64,000 nucleotides of DNA from Artemia franciscana (GCF_032884065.1 NC_088866.1:45357653-45421652), one strand, 5' to 3'; shown: positions 25,563-37,494, counted from the first letter of the stretch. The notes: generated by a model not told the origin, from the letters alone. Translations and numbers: made by a program.

Positions 25563-26185
25563 CTAAGAGAAAATACATTTTAACTCTGTAGAATAATGAC
25601 TTCATTTTTCATAGTAATTTTGACCAACCGACAACAGAATACTCCCAGCAAAATATCTTAAAACCTAACAAAGATTTTAAATCAGTTTTTAAACTTTTGA
25701 ACTAACAAAAATTTGGTTTGAAATTGATCGCTGAAAAAAAATCATAATTCGATGTTTTTTTTGAAAAATTTTCATTTTTGGGGTTAAAACAAGCTAAAGC
25801 AAATTTTTTTTCTATTGCCTAAAGCATAGGTACACGAGGAAATGCTTTAAGTCCATGTCCTACTGAGACTTTAGTATGCTTATGACATCTCCATATTTTA
25901 TTCTCTATATTTTCCATAGTTTTTATATTCTCCATTTTACCTGTTTTTGATTTTTTTTTAAGCTGTACTCTCTCCTCAGAAAACAATTTTTGCGTAAGTG
26001 CCACTGGATTAAAATATTCATGAAACAATTAAATATTATATGAAATATTTGAAACTAAACTAAATCATATTAATTCAGCATATTTTAAATTAAACGAAAA
26101 ATTTAAATTAAATTAAATATTTAAATCACTGAAAATCAGATATGAAAGCAAGATACGCTCAGTTAAACATTTTATAATGACTTAT

Positions 26186-26252
26186 AATCTGAGCCTACAC
26201 GTTAGTTGATCAGAAACTATCAATCTGATCAACTAACGTGTAGGCTCAGATT
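26186..26252. repeat. Perfect hairpin: 28-bp arms, 11-nt loop
   Basis: Left arm 26,186-26,213 (starting AATCTGAGCCTACACG) is exactly complementary to the right arm 26,225-26,252. The loop is AAACTATCAAT. It stands alone in AT-rich intron sequence and is not part of the palindromic family. Confidence 0.95.
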
Positions 26253-26905
26253 TTAAGCTTTCAATCCTACTAATAATCGGTTTTCCAACACAAATTGTCC
26301 TGTGATTAAATATCAGTATTATTACTCAAATATTATTCATAAAAAAATGGATATGAGGCAACAAAAGAAGAGGAAAAGGCAAAACAAGACACTTAAACTC
26401 GCAGAAAGCAACTAAAAACATAACAAATACTTTTTAAAACTCGGAATTGAATCGAAAGCAGGATTTATCGAACTTTTAACATGATAAAAAACATAAAAAT
26501 GCATTATGAAATTGGTTGAATCAGTGGGCCACTGAAAATCAAGGATAATTAAGATACTTTAAACAAACGTTATATGCTGAAACTTGCTTTTCCATGGAAT
26601 TAGTGGAGTCGGAAATGGAAAATACTCCAATGAGAAAGGAAATGCAAGTCCCAAAGGAAAAACAATATTTCGTGAATTGGCAGAAGGTTGTTTAGAGTTT
26701 TGATTTATCCAAAGATGTACGAATCTTTCAAAACGGTACTGTACATTAACGGTGTTGCTGCAAGATGTATGTGGTTGCGGAATGGTTATGATGGTAAAGT
26801 TACGAAGTTTTGAAAGAATAAGGTGACTTGAAATAGACAATTCTTGTCAAAGGAAACATAAGAAAGACTGACCTAATTTTCACTATGAGCTAATAAGAAT
26901 TTTCA

Positions 26906-27124
26906 CACATGCTTTATTGAGGACCTCATCAGGAGACAATGGTAAGTTATATAATCATCTGATGTAATGCTGCCGAGCCCAAGCGGAATTTCTTCTAGTA
27001 GAGTTTGCTTCTTGTTGCAGAACACAATTTCAAAATTTTCAGCAATAATTTCTAGTCCAGGCCTTGCACACTCGAATTGAAATGATGCAAAAACCTCACT
27101 TATTAACTCCGATGAGGAATTCAA
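26906..27124 (-). other. Unassigned coding-looking open frame
   Basis: A minus-strand frame of 73 codons has balanced composition unlike the surrounding AT-rich DNA, with segments such as FECARPGLEIIAENFEIVF. It does not match BBS1 and its splice boundaries are unclear. It could be an exon of a nested gene, a piece of an unrecognised transposon, or chance. Confidence 0.25.
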
Positions 27125-27184
27125 TTTCTCTACTCAAGCAGAAGCCCATTCCCTGAGGTGATACTGCCACCTACTCCCACCTCC

Positions 27185-27432
27185 CACCAAGCACCCTTGC
27201 AAGGATCATCAAAGATTTCAACCCCAAGGAAAATGGCTGGCGACGTTCTAGAGGGAGACCACGCACCAGGTATGCTGATGTAATAAACCCATGACTCCTC
27301 AGACGCAATATAAACCAAAACAAGGCCCCAAGACTAGCCCAGGAAAGGACCCCTTGGAGAAGACTGGTGGTGCTGTCAACTAGTTCCCTCTACGCTGCCG
27401 ACCCTGCTGGGCAAGAGCATTAAGTCAAGAAA
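27185..27432 (+). pseudogene. 3' end of a non-LTR retrotransposon ORF2 (fragment)
   Basis: The plus strand reads WRRSRGRPRTRYADVI at about 27,228-27,276. After a frameshift it continues with an INQNKAPRLAQERTPWRR segment and an LYAADPAGQ-like ending. This GRPRTRW-D + APRLAQERTPWRRL + AADPAG arrangement is the usual C-terminal tail of a large class of invertebrate non-LTR retrotransposon polyproteins. Only the last 80 or so codons remain. It differs from the family with tails at 33.4, 49.9 and 51.7 kb. Confidence 0.75.
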
Positions 27433-28008
27433 GTCAAGTCTGACTAATAGACTAGTGACAAATTAATTCCCAAGGATTCCTATACATTTACGTAGATGGC
27501 TATTGTAGCGCTTAAAATTGAGTGCTAAATAATGCTACCTTCCAATTACAAACAAAAGAAGAAAAAAAGGATCGTGGGTTCGAGTTTTGAGAGAGCAGTA
27601 GATTACGCATCAAGAAGTCTAATATCAAACAGTGAAGGTGAAGAAGCAGCACCTTGACGGGTGCATTCCTAGATTCCAATAAGAATATCAAGAGATGTTG
27701 TGTGGATAGAAGATGAGTGGTACATTTGAGGGCTGTCAGAAAAAGACGATGACACATCTAAGAGAGCATCTCTTGGATATGTCATCCAAGAGATGACACA
27801 TCCATCTCTTGATGGATGTGTCAGAGATAAAAAAAAAGAAAGGTAAAGGATACGGCATTAGACTTTACAGTCCGTACCGGTAGTGCTGATCTCCGTTTCT
27901 TGGCCCTTCAGCCAGGAAGTGCAATGGGGGGCTGGGGGCCAGCCATCCTGTGCTTTCGCACAGCCTTCCTGTTGTGTCAGAGATGGTGCTTTAGGGATGT
28001 GTGTTCAA

Positions 28009-28047
28009 CATCCCTTTATGTTGTAACCTGTACAACATAAAGGGATG
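28009..28047. repeat. Perfect hairpin: 17-bp arms, 5-nt loop
   Basis: CATCCCTTTATGTTGTA at 28,009-28,025 pairs exactly with 28,031-28,047 around the loop ACCTG. Adjacent sequence at 27,755-27,835 contains several direct and inverted copies of the GACACATC/CCAAGAGATG words, a locally scrambled repeat zone. Confidence 0.9.
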
Positions 28048-28599
28048 ATCCTATCTTTTGCTACGTAGAGCACCATAGCGGTATGAATCAAGAGACATCA
28101 TGACGAGCAGCCATGAAAGTTCTTTCTCGACAATCAGATTGGATTCAACCGGTTCCAGTAGCAGAAAAAGTTTTGGTAAGATCAGCGCGTGATTGGAATC
28201 TAAAGGGGTATAATAGGAGGCAATATTTCCTTTCAGATGGTCAATGTAAAATAGTTGAAAGAGCTAGAAGAAAGTATTAGCTACCGTTACAGAGTGGAAC
28301 GACAATCACTCGGGTACATTTTGACTTTTTGACTTGATTTATTGACAAAATGAAAAGCAATACATACACTTATTCCCGTACTGCCAACGTGCCAGAGATT
28401 ATAAACAGCAAATACAGGGACTTGAGGAATCAATCATTTGATAAAAATATCACAAAAAATTTGACAAAAATAACATCAAACAAAAATATCCTTTTTCTAA
28501 CGTCATTAAGCAGAAAAACTAAACAAACAACAAACGAACATAAACTAAACAAACTACAAAGTAACACAAATTAAACAACAAAAAATGTAAGCATTTTTT

Positions 28600-29240
28600 T
28601 TTATTTACACAATAAGATACCTTAAAATATTTTTTCAGAACGAGATTGGCGAAATCAATTCTTCTATATATTTGGCAAGATAAGAGTATTCCACAAATTA
28701 AAGGAAAAATCACTTCACAAGATTATCGCATATACCTTATTCGCTAAACATTAAACGAAAAAAAAAAAAACTTTTATCTACTCAATAAGATATTTTTTAA
28801 GATTTTTTTCTGGAACGAATTTAGCGAAATTAATTCCTTTATATAGTTGGGCAACATGTTCCTCACCTCAACATGTCGCAATGACAGTGTACCTCTATGG
28901 CTGTGGCGCATTTCTGATATGACTAAATTATTCTCAGATGAGGTTGTTGGGTATGAATGATATTCTGAAGCTGTTTAAAAAAATTTTAAGTTGTCTTAGT
29001 CCAAGTGGTTCTAAAGAATTAATACATGAGAAAACCAAACATGCAACTTGGAGCATAGATATTTTAGAAACATTCAGAACTTTTGCCAGACGGAAAGAAT
29101 CACTTGTAGAGTATTTATATGAAAATAAAGTTTTTACTGCACGATTTTTTATTACTTCGATTTTACGTGCATAATAATTAAACAAATTAGACCAAAGAGC
29201 GCATCCATACTCTAAACATGAAGAAAGATCTCCGAACCAA
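28600..29240 (-). pseudogene. CR1/Jockey-like reverse transcriptase C-terminal fragment
   Basis: On the minus strand, SSCLEYGCALWSNLFN (about 29,222-29,175) is the RT thumb motif of CR1/L2/Jockey elements. It continues in frame with IEVIKNRAVKTLFSYKY and a leucine-rich region down to 28,934. A further frame carries a YIKELISLNSF segment near 28,840, and a diverged second copy of it occurs near 28,670, so the end is partly duplicated. Catalytic motifs are absent; the fragment is 5'-truncated. It lies inside the large BBS1 intron, in the same orientation as the host gene. Confidence 0.7.
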
Positions 29241-30176
29241 ACTAAAGGTTTACTCTCTTAATAGATTTCTCTTTTTAGTGGATCTGTAGGCTAATTATAT
29301 AATGGATCTTTTTTTTTTCATTTTTTTTTATTTGACAATGAACAAAAGAAATAAAATCTTTGCAACATCCAATATCTTAAACCCTCTTCTGGATCGTCCA
29401 GGAACCTTAATCTTGGTTGTCCTAAAGGGTGGTCCAATACAAATTAAGAAATGAGTGTGCTATTATAGAATATATACCCTAAGAGGCTCGACATCAGTTT
29501 TCGAACTTTTTAATTGTCCATTAAAATATTTTACCCTTTTTTGTCAAGCATTCCAAAACTAGATTCTATTCGGTCTTTCGGGCATTAGAGGTGATACCAC
29601 TCTAGGGAATCCCAAACATATTCGATTTCAGTGCACAGCTTAAGGTCTTAGGGATGAAACGTACATCAAACATATCCCTCAAAAAGTATATAAAGTTTAT
29701 TTAATATCTGGGAATTGATTGTTTTCAGACTTTCTGGATTTTTTATAAATGAATCTTAAGATTGTTAAGTTATCAGGGTCACTCCTGGTAGTGGGTGATA
29801 TTCAATGCACCCATCGAAGCAATCACATATTTGGGATATATCAATATTTAACGTTTCGATATTTTCGATCTGGTTTGCGAGAATATATGTGCCTGTGTAT
29901 CAATTATTAATAATAAAAGCATCAAAACGTCAGATAGAAACATCGATATATTATTGAATATAACTTAATTTAAAAATTTTAAAAATTTAAAATTTTTTAA
30001 ATATTCAAAAAGAATGGAAACCAAAAATAGCACATACGAGTAAAATTCTATGAAGAAAGTTTTCAGCAAGGAAGGATATACGTGAAAAACTAGGCCTGAG
30101 AAATAACATACTTGGAAGTGTGGAGCTATAAAAGGAGTACTTTAACCTGTTTGTCTTTAAACTTCAAGCCTCTTAC

Positions 30177-30401
30177 CTTTGCTTCAGCATCAATAAAAGA
30201 ATCTGTTTTCCTTGGAGTAAACTGTTTTGTCACATTTTTGTAATTGTTTCCCACTTGTTTTCTCACATCTGAATTTACTTTGTCCAATCTTTCGAACAGA
30301 TCATTTACTTTAGAGCTGAATGTCACATTTCTATTTGGAATCTGGATGCTTATATTGCCATCTATAAACGGATTATTTCTGCTTATATTGCTTTCTAAAA
30401 A
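30177..30401 (-). CDS. BBS1: Probable BBS1 exon after the propeller
   Basis: A 225-bp, 75-codon phase-0 exon lies between an acceptor (ATGTTTAG above 30,401) and a strong donor (GTAAGA from 30,176). It encodes FLESNISRNNPFIDGNISIQ at its start, then an IPNRNVTF segment that fits the VPRKTRLY position following the propeller of vertebrate BBS1, and a charged, probably helical stretch (FERLDKVNSDVRKQ). It follows the candidate exon at 40,461-40,424 in compatible phase. The intron between them is about 10 kb and contains the Naiad retroelement. The exon structure is convincing; the BBS1 assignment rests on order, phase and weak similarity. Confidence 0.55.
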
Positions 30402-32384
30402 CTAAACATTTGATTTTTTTGTAGAACATTAACATTATCTAGAACAAAAAACATTAGCTTTATTTAGAAATTTTTCTTTTACTAAATAATCTTGTTGGAG
30501 AGTTCCCCTTCTAAACTTGGTTCAGCAACAGGAATTACTTCACTTGTGTTCACAGTCTGACTCCTTTTAACATTGCTATGAAAGTACTTTGAAACATGAT
30601 CTCTGTTTAGTTAGTTAAGATTGGTTATAAAAGTTTTTTATTTATTTTCAGCATCCTTTTCAAAAATTACGCACGAAATTTTTTCACTGCAATAGTAAAA
30701 AAAAAAATTAAGGCATGACATATAAAAATAATGGATGGAAGAATGTAGTTTCTAAAGAATTTAGCCTAGAACAAATAAAGCATGAATTAAATCTAAAGCA
30801 CATTTACAGAAGACATAATGAAAAAAAAAACTATTGTTATTGTATCTAGTTTGAAAGAGAATTACTCTAATATAATTAAATTTGACTTAAATTAAGAAGC
30901 AGTCTGTGGTGAAAGGAATTTCTTTTTCTTAAGGTGATGACGGTAAAAACAAAAACAAATTATTTCAATAACAAAACCTCGATGAAACTTAAACTTCAAC
31001 AACAAAAATTTTCAAACACTTTTGTAATTTGAAATAGAGGTAATAATGCATCTATGCATTACTTCTAAGCTTCTAGCGATAAAATAATATAGGATAAAAC
31101 AGATTGAACCCAAGATTTTTTTTTCCTTCTATTTTCTCTTTCCATATAGCCTTCGAACAGAAAAAGAGAAGCTGTTCAGTCTTTCTTTTGTTTGGCTTTG
31201 AGAGTAATTTGTTCCTTGATAGAATACTCTAAAAATGTGCATGAGATTGTGTTGAATAAAGACTAAGTCCTTATAATATAGGCATATTCAGCATGCACCC
31301 CTAAGACGCGTTTAAGTTGCGCCGTAATTTTTTTTCACCTTCATTCTATGTACACCATTTACCTTATAAAATTATTACCAAAGGACGTCACATTTGATTT
31401 GGGACAATTTTAGTTTTACCAAGACAAAACAAACGGGGAATTAAAAGCCAAAGTAAAGAGAAAAACAACACTTCAGAAATTGCCACTTTCCTATGCAAAA
31501 ACTTGTTGTTACTTGTCAAAAATTATTTTATTATTACTAATTATTCGTTTTTAAACTATCAATAAACAATTGAATATATTTTACCAAAGAAATTTCGAAT
31601 ACACTGGACCTGGAAAATTTTAATCTTATTGAGACAGGAAAACGGGAAATAAAAGCCGAAATAAAAAAAATTCTTTTGAGATGCCTACGCGCCTAAAGAG
31701 AAGATGCTGGGACAGGAATTGCATTTGACGACAAACACAGGGTTTAATTAATGACGAAAGACTTCTTTTAAAAAAAAGTCCTCATTATTCTCTCTTCTGT
31801 ATTTGTAACACAGGCTTTTTGTGTGGGGCTTGTTGTGGCACAGTAGATCTTTTTATCGAGTTTACAAATAGGTTTACAAAATTAAAATATAATTTGCAAA
31901 ATTACATAATCTACCAACTTAGGAGGAGAAATCGTCTGGTTAAGATTTAAATTTTATAAACTTTAAAATAATCAGTTACTTAAAGTCAGTATGAAACATA
32001 TATATATTTTGTAAACTGATCAAATTCAATTTTTCTAAGTACCTTAGCAAGGATCTTCATGTTTTTTGGAAGTACTGACGTCATTTTCCTCTTTTTGTTC
32101 ATGATCAGGATTCCCAGGAGCCCATGGATATCGCACCCAAACAGATGCTCCCTCAAACAAGAAAGCTATTGGTACCCAGCAAGAATGCAAAACAAATCAC
32201 CAGCTCCTAAATTACATTTGAGAAAGAAGGAACCTCCATCCAATGCCACCCCTTTTCTTGCATGAACCTTTTTTTCTTAGCAAATGTGATGAAACTAGAC
32301 GAAGTTCTTTTCAACTCGAAAAATTTATAGATTGTTTTTAAGTTTATAATGAAGAAAACATTATCATCTTTCCATCGTGCAAAA

Positions 32385-32890
32385 TAAGAGAAGATAAATA
32401 GGAAATTTTCAAAGACAGTAAATAACATAGGTGAATGCAACCTAAGCAACAGTATTGGCTATATAATCAACAGCCGTCATCAGCACAGTATAATACAAAA
32501 CAAAGAAAAAAGCTATAAATAATGTAAGGACAAAGAAAAACAAAATAAAAGAACAAAGAAAAAAACCAAGAAAAAAGGAATAAAACGAGGAAATTTGTGA
32601 AGATGGTGAATAATACAGTGAACATAATTTAAGGGAATATTCCAACTGTACAATCAAAAGCCGCCTTCGGCACAGTATAATATAAAACAAAGAAAAAAAG
32701 CAAAAGAAAAGAGCAAAGAAAACAAAACATGGAAAAAGAATAAAAAAAGAAAGACAAAGAAAAATATATCACAAGTCACACAAAATAAGAAAAGATAACT
32801 TGGAAATTTGTGGAGACAGTGAACAACAAAGTGAATACAATTTAACCGAATATTTTATTTATACAATTAGTAGCCGTTGACTTAATAGTC
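32385..32890. repeat. Diverged tandem repeat, about 200-bp units
   Basis: Units share the words CAGTATAATA(C/T)AAAACAAAGAAAAAA, GGAAATTTGTG(A/G)AGA and (A/C)GTGAA(T/C)A. Starts lie near 32,385, 32,590 and 32,790, with the last one partial. The units are strongly A-rich, and open frames on the minus strand here are repeat-derived. Confidence 0.7.
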
Positions 32891-33379
32891 AACTAAGGGT
32901 CTTAACTGAAACTCTGTAAGGTAAGGCCGCTAAGACTCTTTCAAAATTTATTTTTAATGTGATTTTAGCTTTAAAAATTTTTACCGATGTGTTTTGAGTA
33001 AGTTAACTTATTTTTCTGTGTTGGATATTACATTGCGCTGATGACAGCTATTGAATATATAGCCAAACTATTCGTTTAGGTTGTATTTAATGTCTTCACA
33101 ACTTTACTCGTTAGTTTCTCTTATTTTTTTTTTCTTGCAAGTTTTGAACTATAATAGAGCTTTCCAAAATCACAGCGTTGAAGAAAAGGAACTCTTAAAG
33201 GATTCTCATTCTTAAATGATAATGAGTGCATGCAAGGTGATTATAGTGTGACACTACAAAGTGGTAAAATCAGGTCTTCAGCTGAAGTTCGTGCAAGATT
33301 TCGGATTTTGGTGTCGTCTGGTATAGGGATAATGCTAAACTGAAGGTCCACATTTTGGAAATCTTTAAAGAGTGAACGT

Positions 33380-33625
33380 TATATTATAACTACTGCTAAT
33401 GATAATAACTCACCGCAGCACCGAGCCACCTGAGGCCAACACAGTTACGCTCATAACATCCTCCCACCCCAGAAAGGACGACCTGCTTTTTGTTTAGCCC
33501 TAGACGGATGGCCAAAAAGGACAATCTTCTGTAATCTGTCATCTGCGGAACGTGGCTTAGCCATCTCAACCTTTCTTTCATTATAGCCCTAGAAAGCGGG
33601 ATTGAACCATATTTTTCGTACAACC
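33380..33625 (-). pseudogene. Non-LTR retrotransposon C-terminal tail, family T copy 1
   Basis: The minus strand reads YEKYGSIPLSRAIMKERLRW, then LSFLAIRLGLNKKQVV, then a CVGLRWLGAA ending followed by a 3' UTR-like TTATTATCATTAGCAG. The same blocks occur at 49,845-50,120 and 51,590-51,970 on the plus strand. Tails with R-ERLRWLGHVLRM are typical of non-LTR retrotransposon ORF2 C-termini. It is inserted within the large BBS1 intron. Confidence 0.75.
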
Positions 33626-34440
33626 TACTGTTTGATAATATATTATAATATTATAAGACAAAACATAAACTTTCCTGACATTGTAAATAACCCTTATGTT
33701 TTCTAAAACATAAATTTAGGGAAGCTAGGGGAAAAAATGAGGAAATGTAATAGTAATTCAAACTGTTGAGCATTTAATCAGGATTGAAGATCCAATATCC
33801 GATAGATTATTTCCAGCTGTTAATTCACGGCTACTACAATGGAAGAGGTTGGATCACAAGGTTAGTAAAAAATTTTTATACTTTCTCTTGCTTTTCACTA
33901 TTAACAATACAATCAAGGTTCTCGAGCACAGATTAAAATTTTGAGACTTGAGATGGGGCAGTATCTATTCTATACACCAATAAAAGCTGTAACAGATGTC
34001 GCTCAGCTATCTTTGTTTCTAGATCGCATATAAAAAAATTCACGAGCATAATCTCTTAAATGCCAAAGACAGTGAAAATGAACATCGATTGTTTGAATCT
34101 ATTAAATGGAAACTTATAAAACCATATACATTTTAGAGGAAAAATTGGAAACTGATTTTATAACAATAAACAGCTACATATGCATTATGCAGTTGTGTAA
34201 TGTAGTCATAGGTAGTAGCGGGCATCATGCTAATAAAAATTAGAAATTTGGAGGGAAAATAAAGTAAACTAATATATATAGTCCTAAAGAACTAAATAAG
34301 TTTTAGCTTTCTATTTGGAGGCACAGTTGTCTTTGGGAATCAATACATTCATAATTAATAATATTAATTATATATTTTTATAATTATTAATTATATATAT
34401 TATATATATTTATTAATTATATATTTTTTTTTTTTTTTTG

Positions 34441-34482
34441 TGTGTTTGTGCTGTAGCATTGGTGATTTCTCTTTTCATGATA
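34441..34482 (+). repeat. 5' pseudo-LTR of the Naiad element
   Basis: 42 bp identical to 38,204-38,245, offset 3,763 bp. Preceded by a run of 16 T. It marks the 5' border of the element. Confidence 0.85.
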
Positions 34483-34740
34483 TTATTCCAGGTTGGATCC
34501 AGTGCTGGTGGAGAATTTTTTTTTTTTAGTTTTCTCCCCGACAGACCTTTACCCTGGTCCAGGTTTTTAACCTGATATTGTTAATTATTGGTGAGATGGC
34601 ACTTATGCAAAGTTCATGTTCTTTCATCTTTTTGTTTATGTATTTATTGACCTATTGACCTTGGCATGTTTTTTGGACTTTGATTGTTGGATTTTGATTT
34701 GGATGTTGGTTTGTTTTGGATTTATTTTCAATAACTTTTT

Positions 34741-35733
34741 ATGCAACAAAACACAAATATTAGCCTCGGAACTCGGAACGATTTTTTGAAAGTTAGTAAG
34801 TGTAAAAGTCGTTGTTTTCTTTGCCAAGATCATTTTGTCCCACGGACTTCTGTTAAAAGTACATTGTATAATAAAAATTTTGCATGCAAGTTACGTGGTA
34901 ATGTTAATTGTAGAACAACCAATGTAATTTACCTATTAGAATGTAATAAATGCTGCCTACAATATGTGGGGGAAACAACTAATAATATATATAAAAGATT
35001 TTCTGGACACAAGACAACAGTTAATAATGAAAAAACTAATAACTATCTAGTTCAACATTGTACTAATGGTAAATGTTCCATATCAGATATAACTGTCACA
35101 ATTTTAGAAAATTTAGAATTAGAAAATTTAAATAAAGAAGAGAAGAATAATACACTACGTAAACAGGAGGAATTCTGGATCCATACTCTTGGTACAGCTT
35201 ATCCTTTTTGGCTAAATGATCGTGTAGCAACATATGGTGACATGTCTCATGTTGTTGTTAAATGTATTGATGGTTTTATGGACCATCCTTCTTTTACTTG
35301 TCCTACTAAACGTAAAAAACGATCGAGAGGACATAGGAAAAATAATAGAAAAAATGAATTAGATGTACATATGCTTTCTATAGATCTATGCCAGCTACTT
35401 GAATCTAGGGGTATGATTTCTGTAATAAAGTGTCTAAATAATTTATCCAAGAGGAATTTAATCAAACTTTTCTGGATTGTTAAGAATAATACAGCTCTTG
35501 ATTATAATTTTAAAGTAATATGTGATACAATTTGCATTCTAACTAAAACGAAATTTATTTCAAAAAAGAAAAAGTTCGATAAGATTAGTAATAAGGATAA
35601 CAGATTATATTTACCTATTAATTTTACTTGTAAGCAGATTGAAGATATTAATTTACCAGAAATTTTAAATCAGCGGCATGTGAAACAGGCCCTTCCTAGT
35701 AATTTAAATTATAATGATAGTTTTAACTTATAA
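34741..35733 (+). pseudogene. Naiad polyprotein, N-terminal GIY-YIG endonuclease part
   Basis: This frame encodes the endonuclease that would nick target DNA for integration. The GIY-YIG core is visible as VIYLLECNKCCLQYVGETT (residues 62-80), with the conserved arginine at 86, histidine at 90 and a second histidine at 106. Cysteines 68 and 71 with these histidines make the CCHH zinc-binding signature of Penelope-type endonucleases. An additional cysteine cluster lies at residues 21-28. A basic stretch (KRKKRSRGHRKN, about residue 190) follows. No in-frame TGA is present, so there is no sign of the selenocysteines reported in some Naiads. The frame ends at 35,733, where reading shifts by one base into the linker frame. 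The ATG at 34,741 is a plausible start. Confidence 0.9.
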
Positions 35734-35926
35734 ATTTTCAAAAACTATTGGGCAAATTATTTTTAATTATAATTTAATACTAAAAAAACTAGATAGCGAT
35801 ATAAATTGGAAACCGGTTTGTAATTGTAAGCAACTTGGCCCATTTGTAAATCCTACTTACAAACATGTTATAACAGGGGACTTGTCAATAATAAAGCAAG
35901 ATGATCTTCAAAATAATAATGAATAA
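35714..35926 (+). pseudogene. Naiad polyprotein, CxC linker part
   Basis: A 70-codon frame overlaps the endonuclease frame by 20 bases. Its key feature is WKPVCNCKQLGPFV near residue 33, the CxC motif that joins endonuclease and reverse transcriptase in N-terminal-endonuclease Penelope-like elements. The frame ends in an AATAATAATGA run at about 35,910-35,925, where reading passes to the next frame. The ATG at 35,714 is not a true start; this is the middle of one interrupted polyprotein. Confidence 0.85.
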
Positions 35927-36935
35927 AGGGGCTAATTTCCGTCTTTCTCATCATCTGAAACCATCGAGTGTTCTTGATGGCTTGGAAGATGATTTTGATT
36001 TATTTATTGATAAGTGGTGTAAGAAAGAGAATAAAAATAAAGAGAGTTTTCAAAGTTGGAAGAATTTAATTATTAGTAGAGTAAGAAATAAAATATATTC
36101 TAACTTAAAAAATAGTAACACTAAATCATTATTTTATAATGCGAAGATTAAACAAGCAATTGCTAATCTAAAGAATGAATTTGTAATTGTGCCAGTGGAT
36201 AAAGCTAATAATAATTTTGCCATAATTTGTCAGAAGCTGTATTGTGATATCTTAAAAAGGGAGTTATGTACAACTAATGTTTATGAAAAGGTAAATATAG
36301 AGGATGAGAATTTAATTGAAAAGACTGAAGAAATACTTTTTAAAAATTTTAATATTAAAATAAGTGACAATGATAAAAAGTTCCCTTTCCTATATTGGAC
36401 TGTAAAATTTCATAAGAATCCCCCTAAACCACGGTTTATTGCTGGAGCAGCTAAATATCCAACCCGCATTGCTGCTACTGACCTCTCTTTAATTTTAAAG
36501 GAAATTGTAAATAAACTTAAAACCTATTGTTCTGGTATTAAAAAATTTTCGAATTTTAATCCATATTGGAGTGTTAATAATTCACTGCAGGTGATAGATT
36601 CTTTAACAATGGTTTCAGCTAAAAGAATTGAGTCTTTCGATTTTGCGACAATGTATACTAATTTATCACTTAATTTAGTGTTTGATAATTTAAAAACTGT
36701 TATAAAGAAATCTTTCCTCTTATCTAGTAAAAGGTTCTTAAAAATAGACAGTTATAATAAAAAAGCCATATGGACAAACTGCTTTAATACTACAGTTAAC
36801 TTGAGATGTTACAGCTTGGATATGATTTTTGAGTTATTGGAATTTGTTTTATACAATACTTATATAAGATTTGGGGGTGATTTGTACAAGCAAATTATGG
36901 GAATTCCCATGGGGGGAATGCCAGCCCATTTATAG
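35901..36935 (+). pseudogene. Naiad polyprotein, reverse transcriptase fingers and palm
   Basis: This part carries the early RT motifs in order: FVIVPVDKANNN (residues 94-105), KFHKNPPKPRFIAG (169-182), motif A SFDFATMYTNLSL with catalytic Asp at 247, and motif B MGIPMGG near the end. The RT copies element RNA into DNA and is related to telomerase RT. The region between motifs has room for the insertion-in-fingers domain reported for this clade, but I cannot define it by eye. The frame fails just after motif B, in the G6 run at 36,911-36,916, and resumes one base off. Confidence 0.9.
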
Positions 36936-36940
36936 CTGAC

Positions 36941-37494
36941 TTGTTTTTAAGTCAACTAGAATATAAATATATGATGGATAAGAATAATCCAATTAATTTA
37001 AAACATGCTTTGTCAAATAATAAAAGATATTTAGATGATATTTTGGTCTTAAATTGTAAGGATTTCATTGATATTTCTAAAAATATTTATCCATCAGAGC
37101 CTATTCTTGAGCCTAGTCATGGCGCTGGTCATGAAGATCATTTCTTAGATTTAAATATTAATATTTGTGATAATAATAAATTAAGTTTTAAAATGTATAA
37201 TAAAACGGATGATTTTGATTTTGAAGTGATTAGTTTCCCATTCCCTGAAAGTAATATACACTCAAATATCACATATTCAGCGTTTTTCTCACAGTTACTT
37301 CGTTATGCAAGGATTTGTAGTAATTATATTGATTTTAAAAATAGATGTAAAATCTTAAGCCAAAAATTGATATCAAGAGGTTTTTCTGCAAATAAATTAA
37401 CTTGGCAATTTAAAAAAATTTAGTTTTCATTATAACGAACTTTTAAATAAATATCAAAAGAATTATCTAGAAATACTTAAAGAAATTTTTAACT
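36941..37494 (+). pseudogene. Naiad polyprotein, reverse transcriptase C-terminal part with YLDD
   Basis: The frame resumes after the G6 run and reads RYLDDILVLNC, the RT motif C with the two catalytic aspartates (residues 32-33 of this segment), then the thumb region. It meets a stop at 37,423 after an A7 run (about 37,413-37,419). A shift of one base there keeps a further 25 or so plausible codons (FHYNELLNKY) open to a TAA at 37,494, the likely true end. The ATG at 36,941 is internal. Together the four frames make one RT-type polyprotein of about 900 residues. Confidence 0.85.

Noticed and set aside
34741-37494. Selenocysteine (TGA) codons in the Naiad
   Set aside because: No in-frame TGA occurs in the endonuclease or RT blocks. 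The interruptions are frameshifts.
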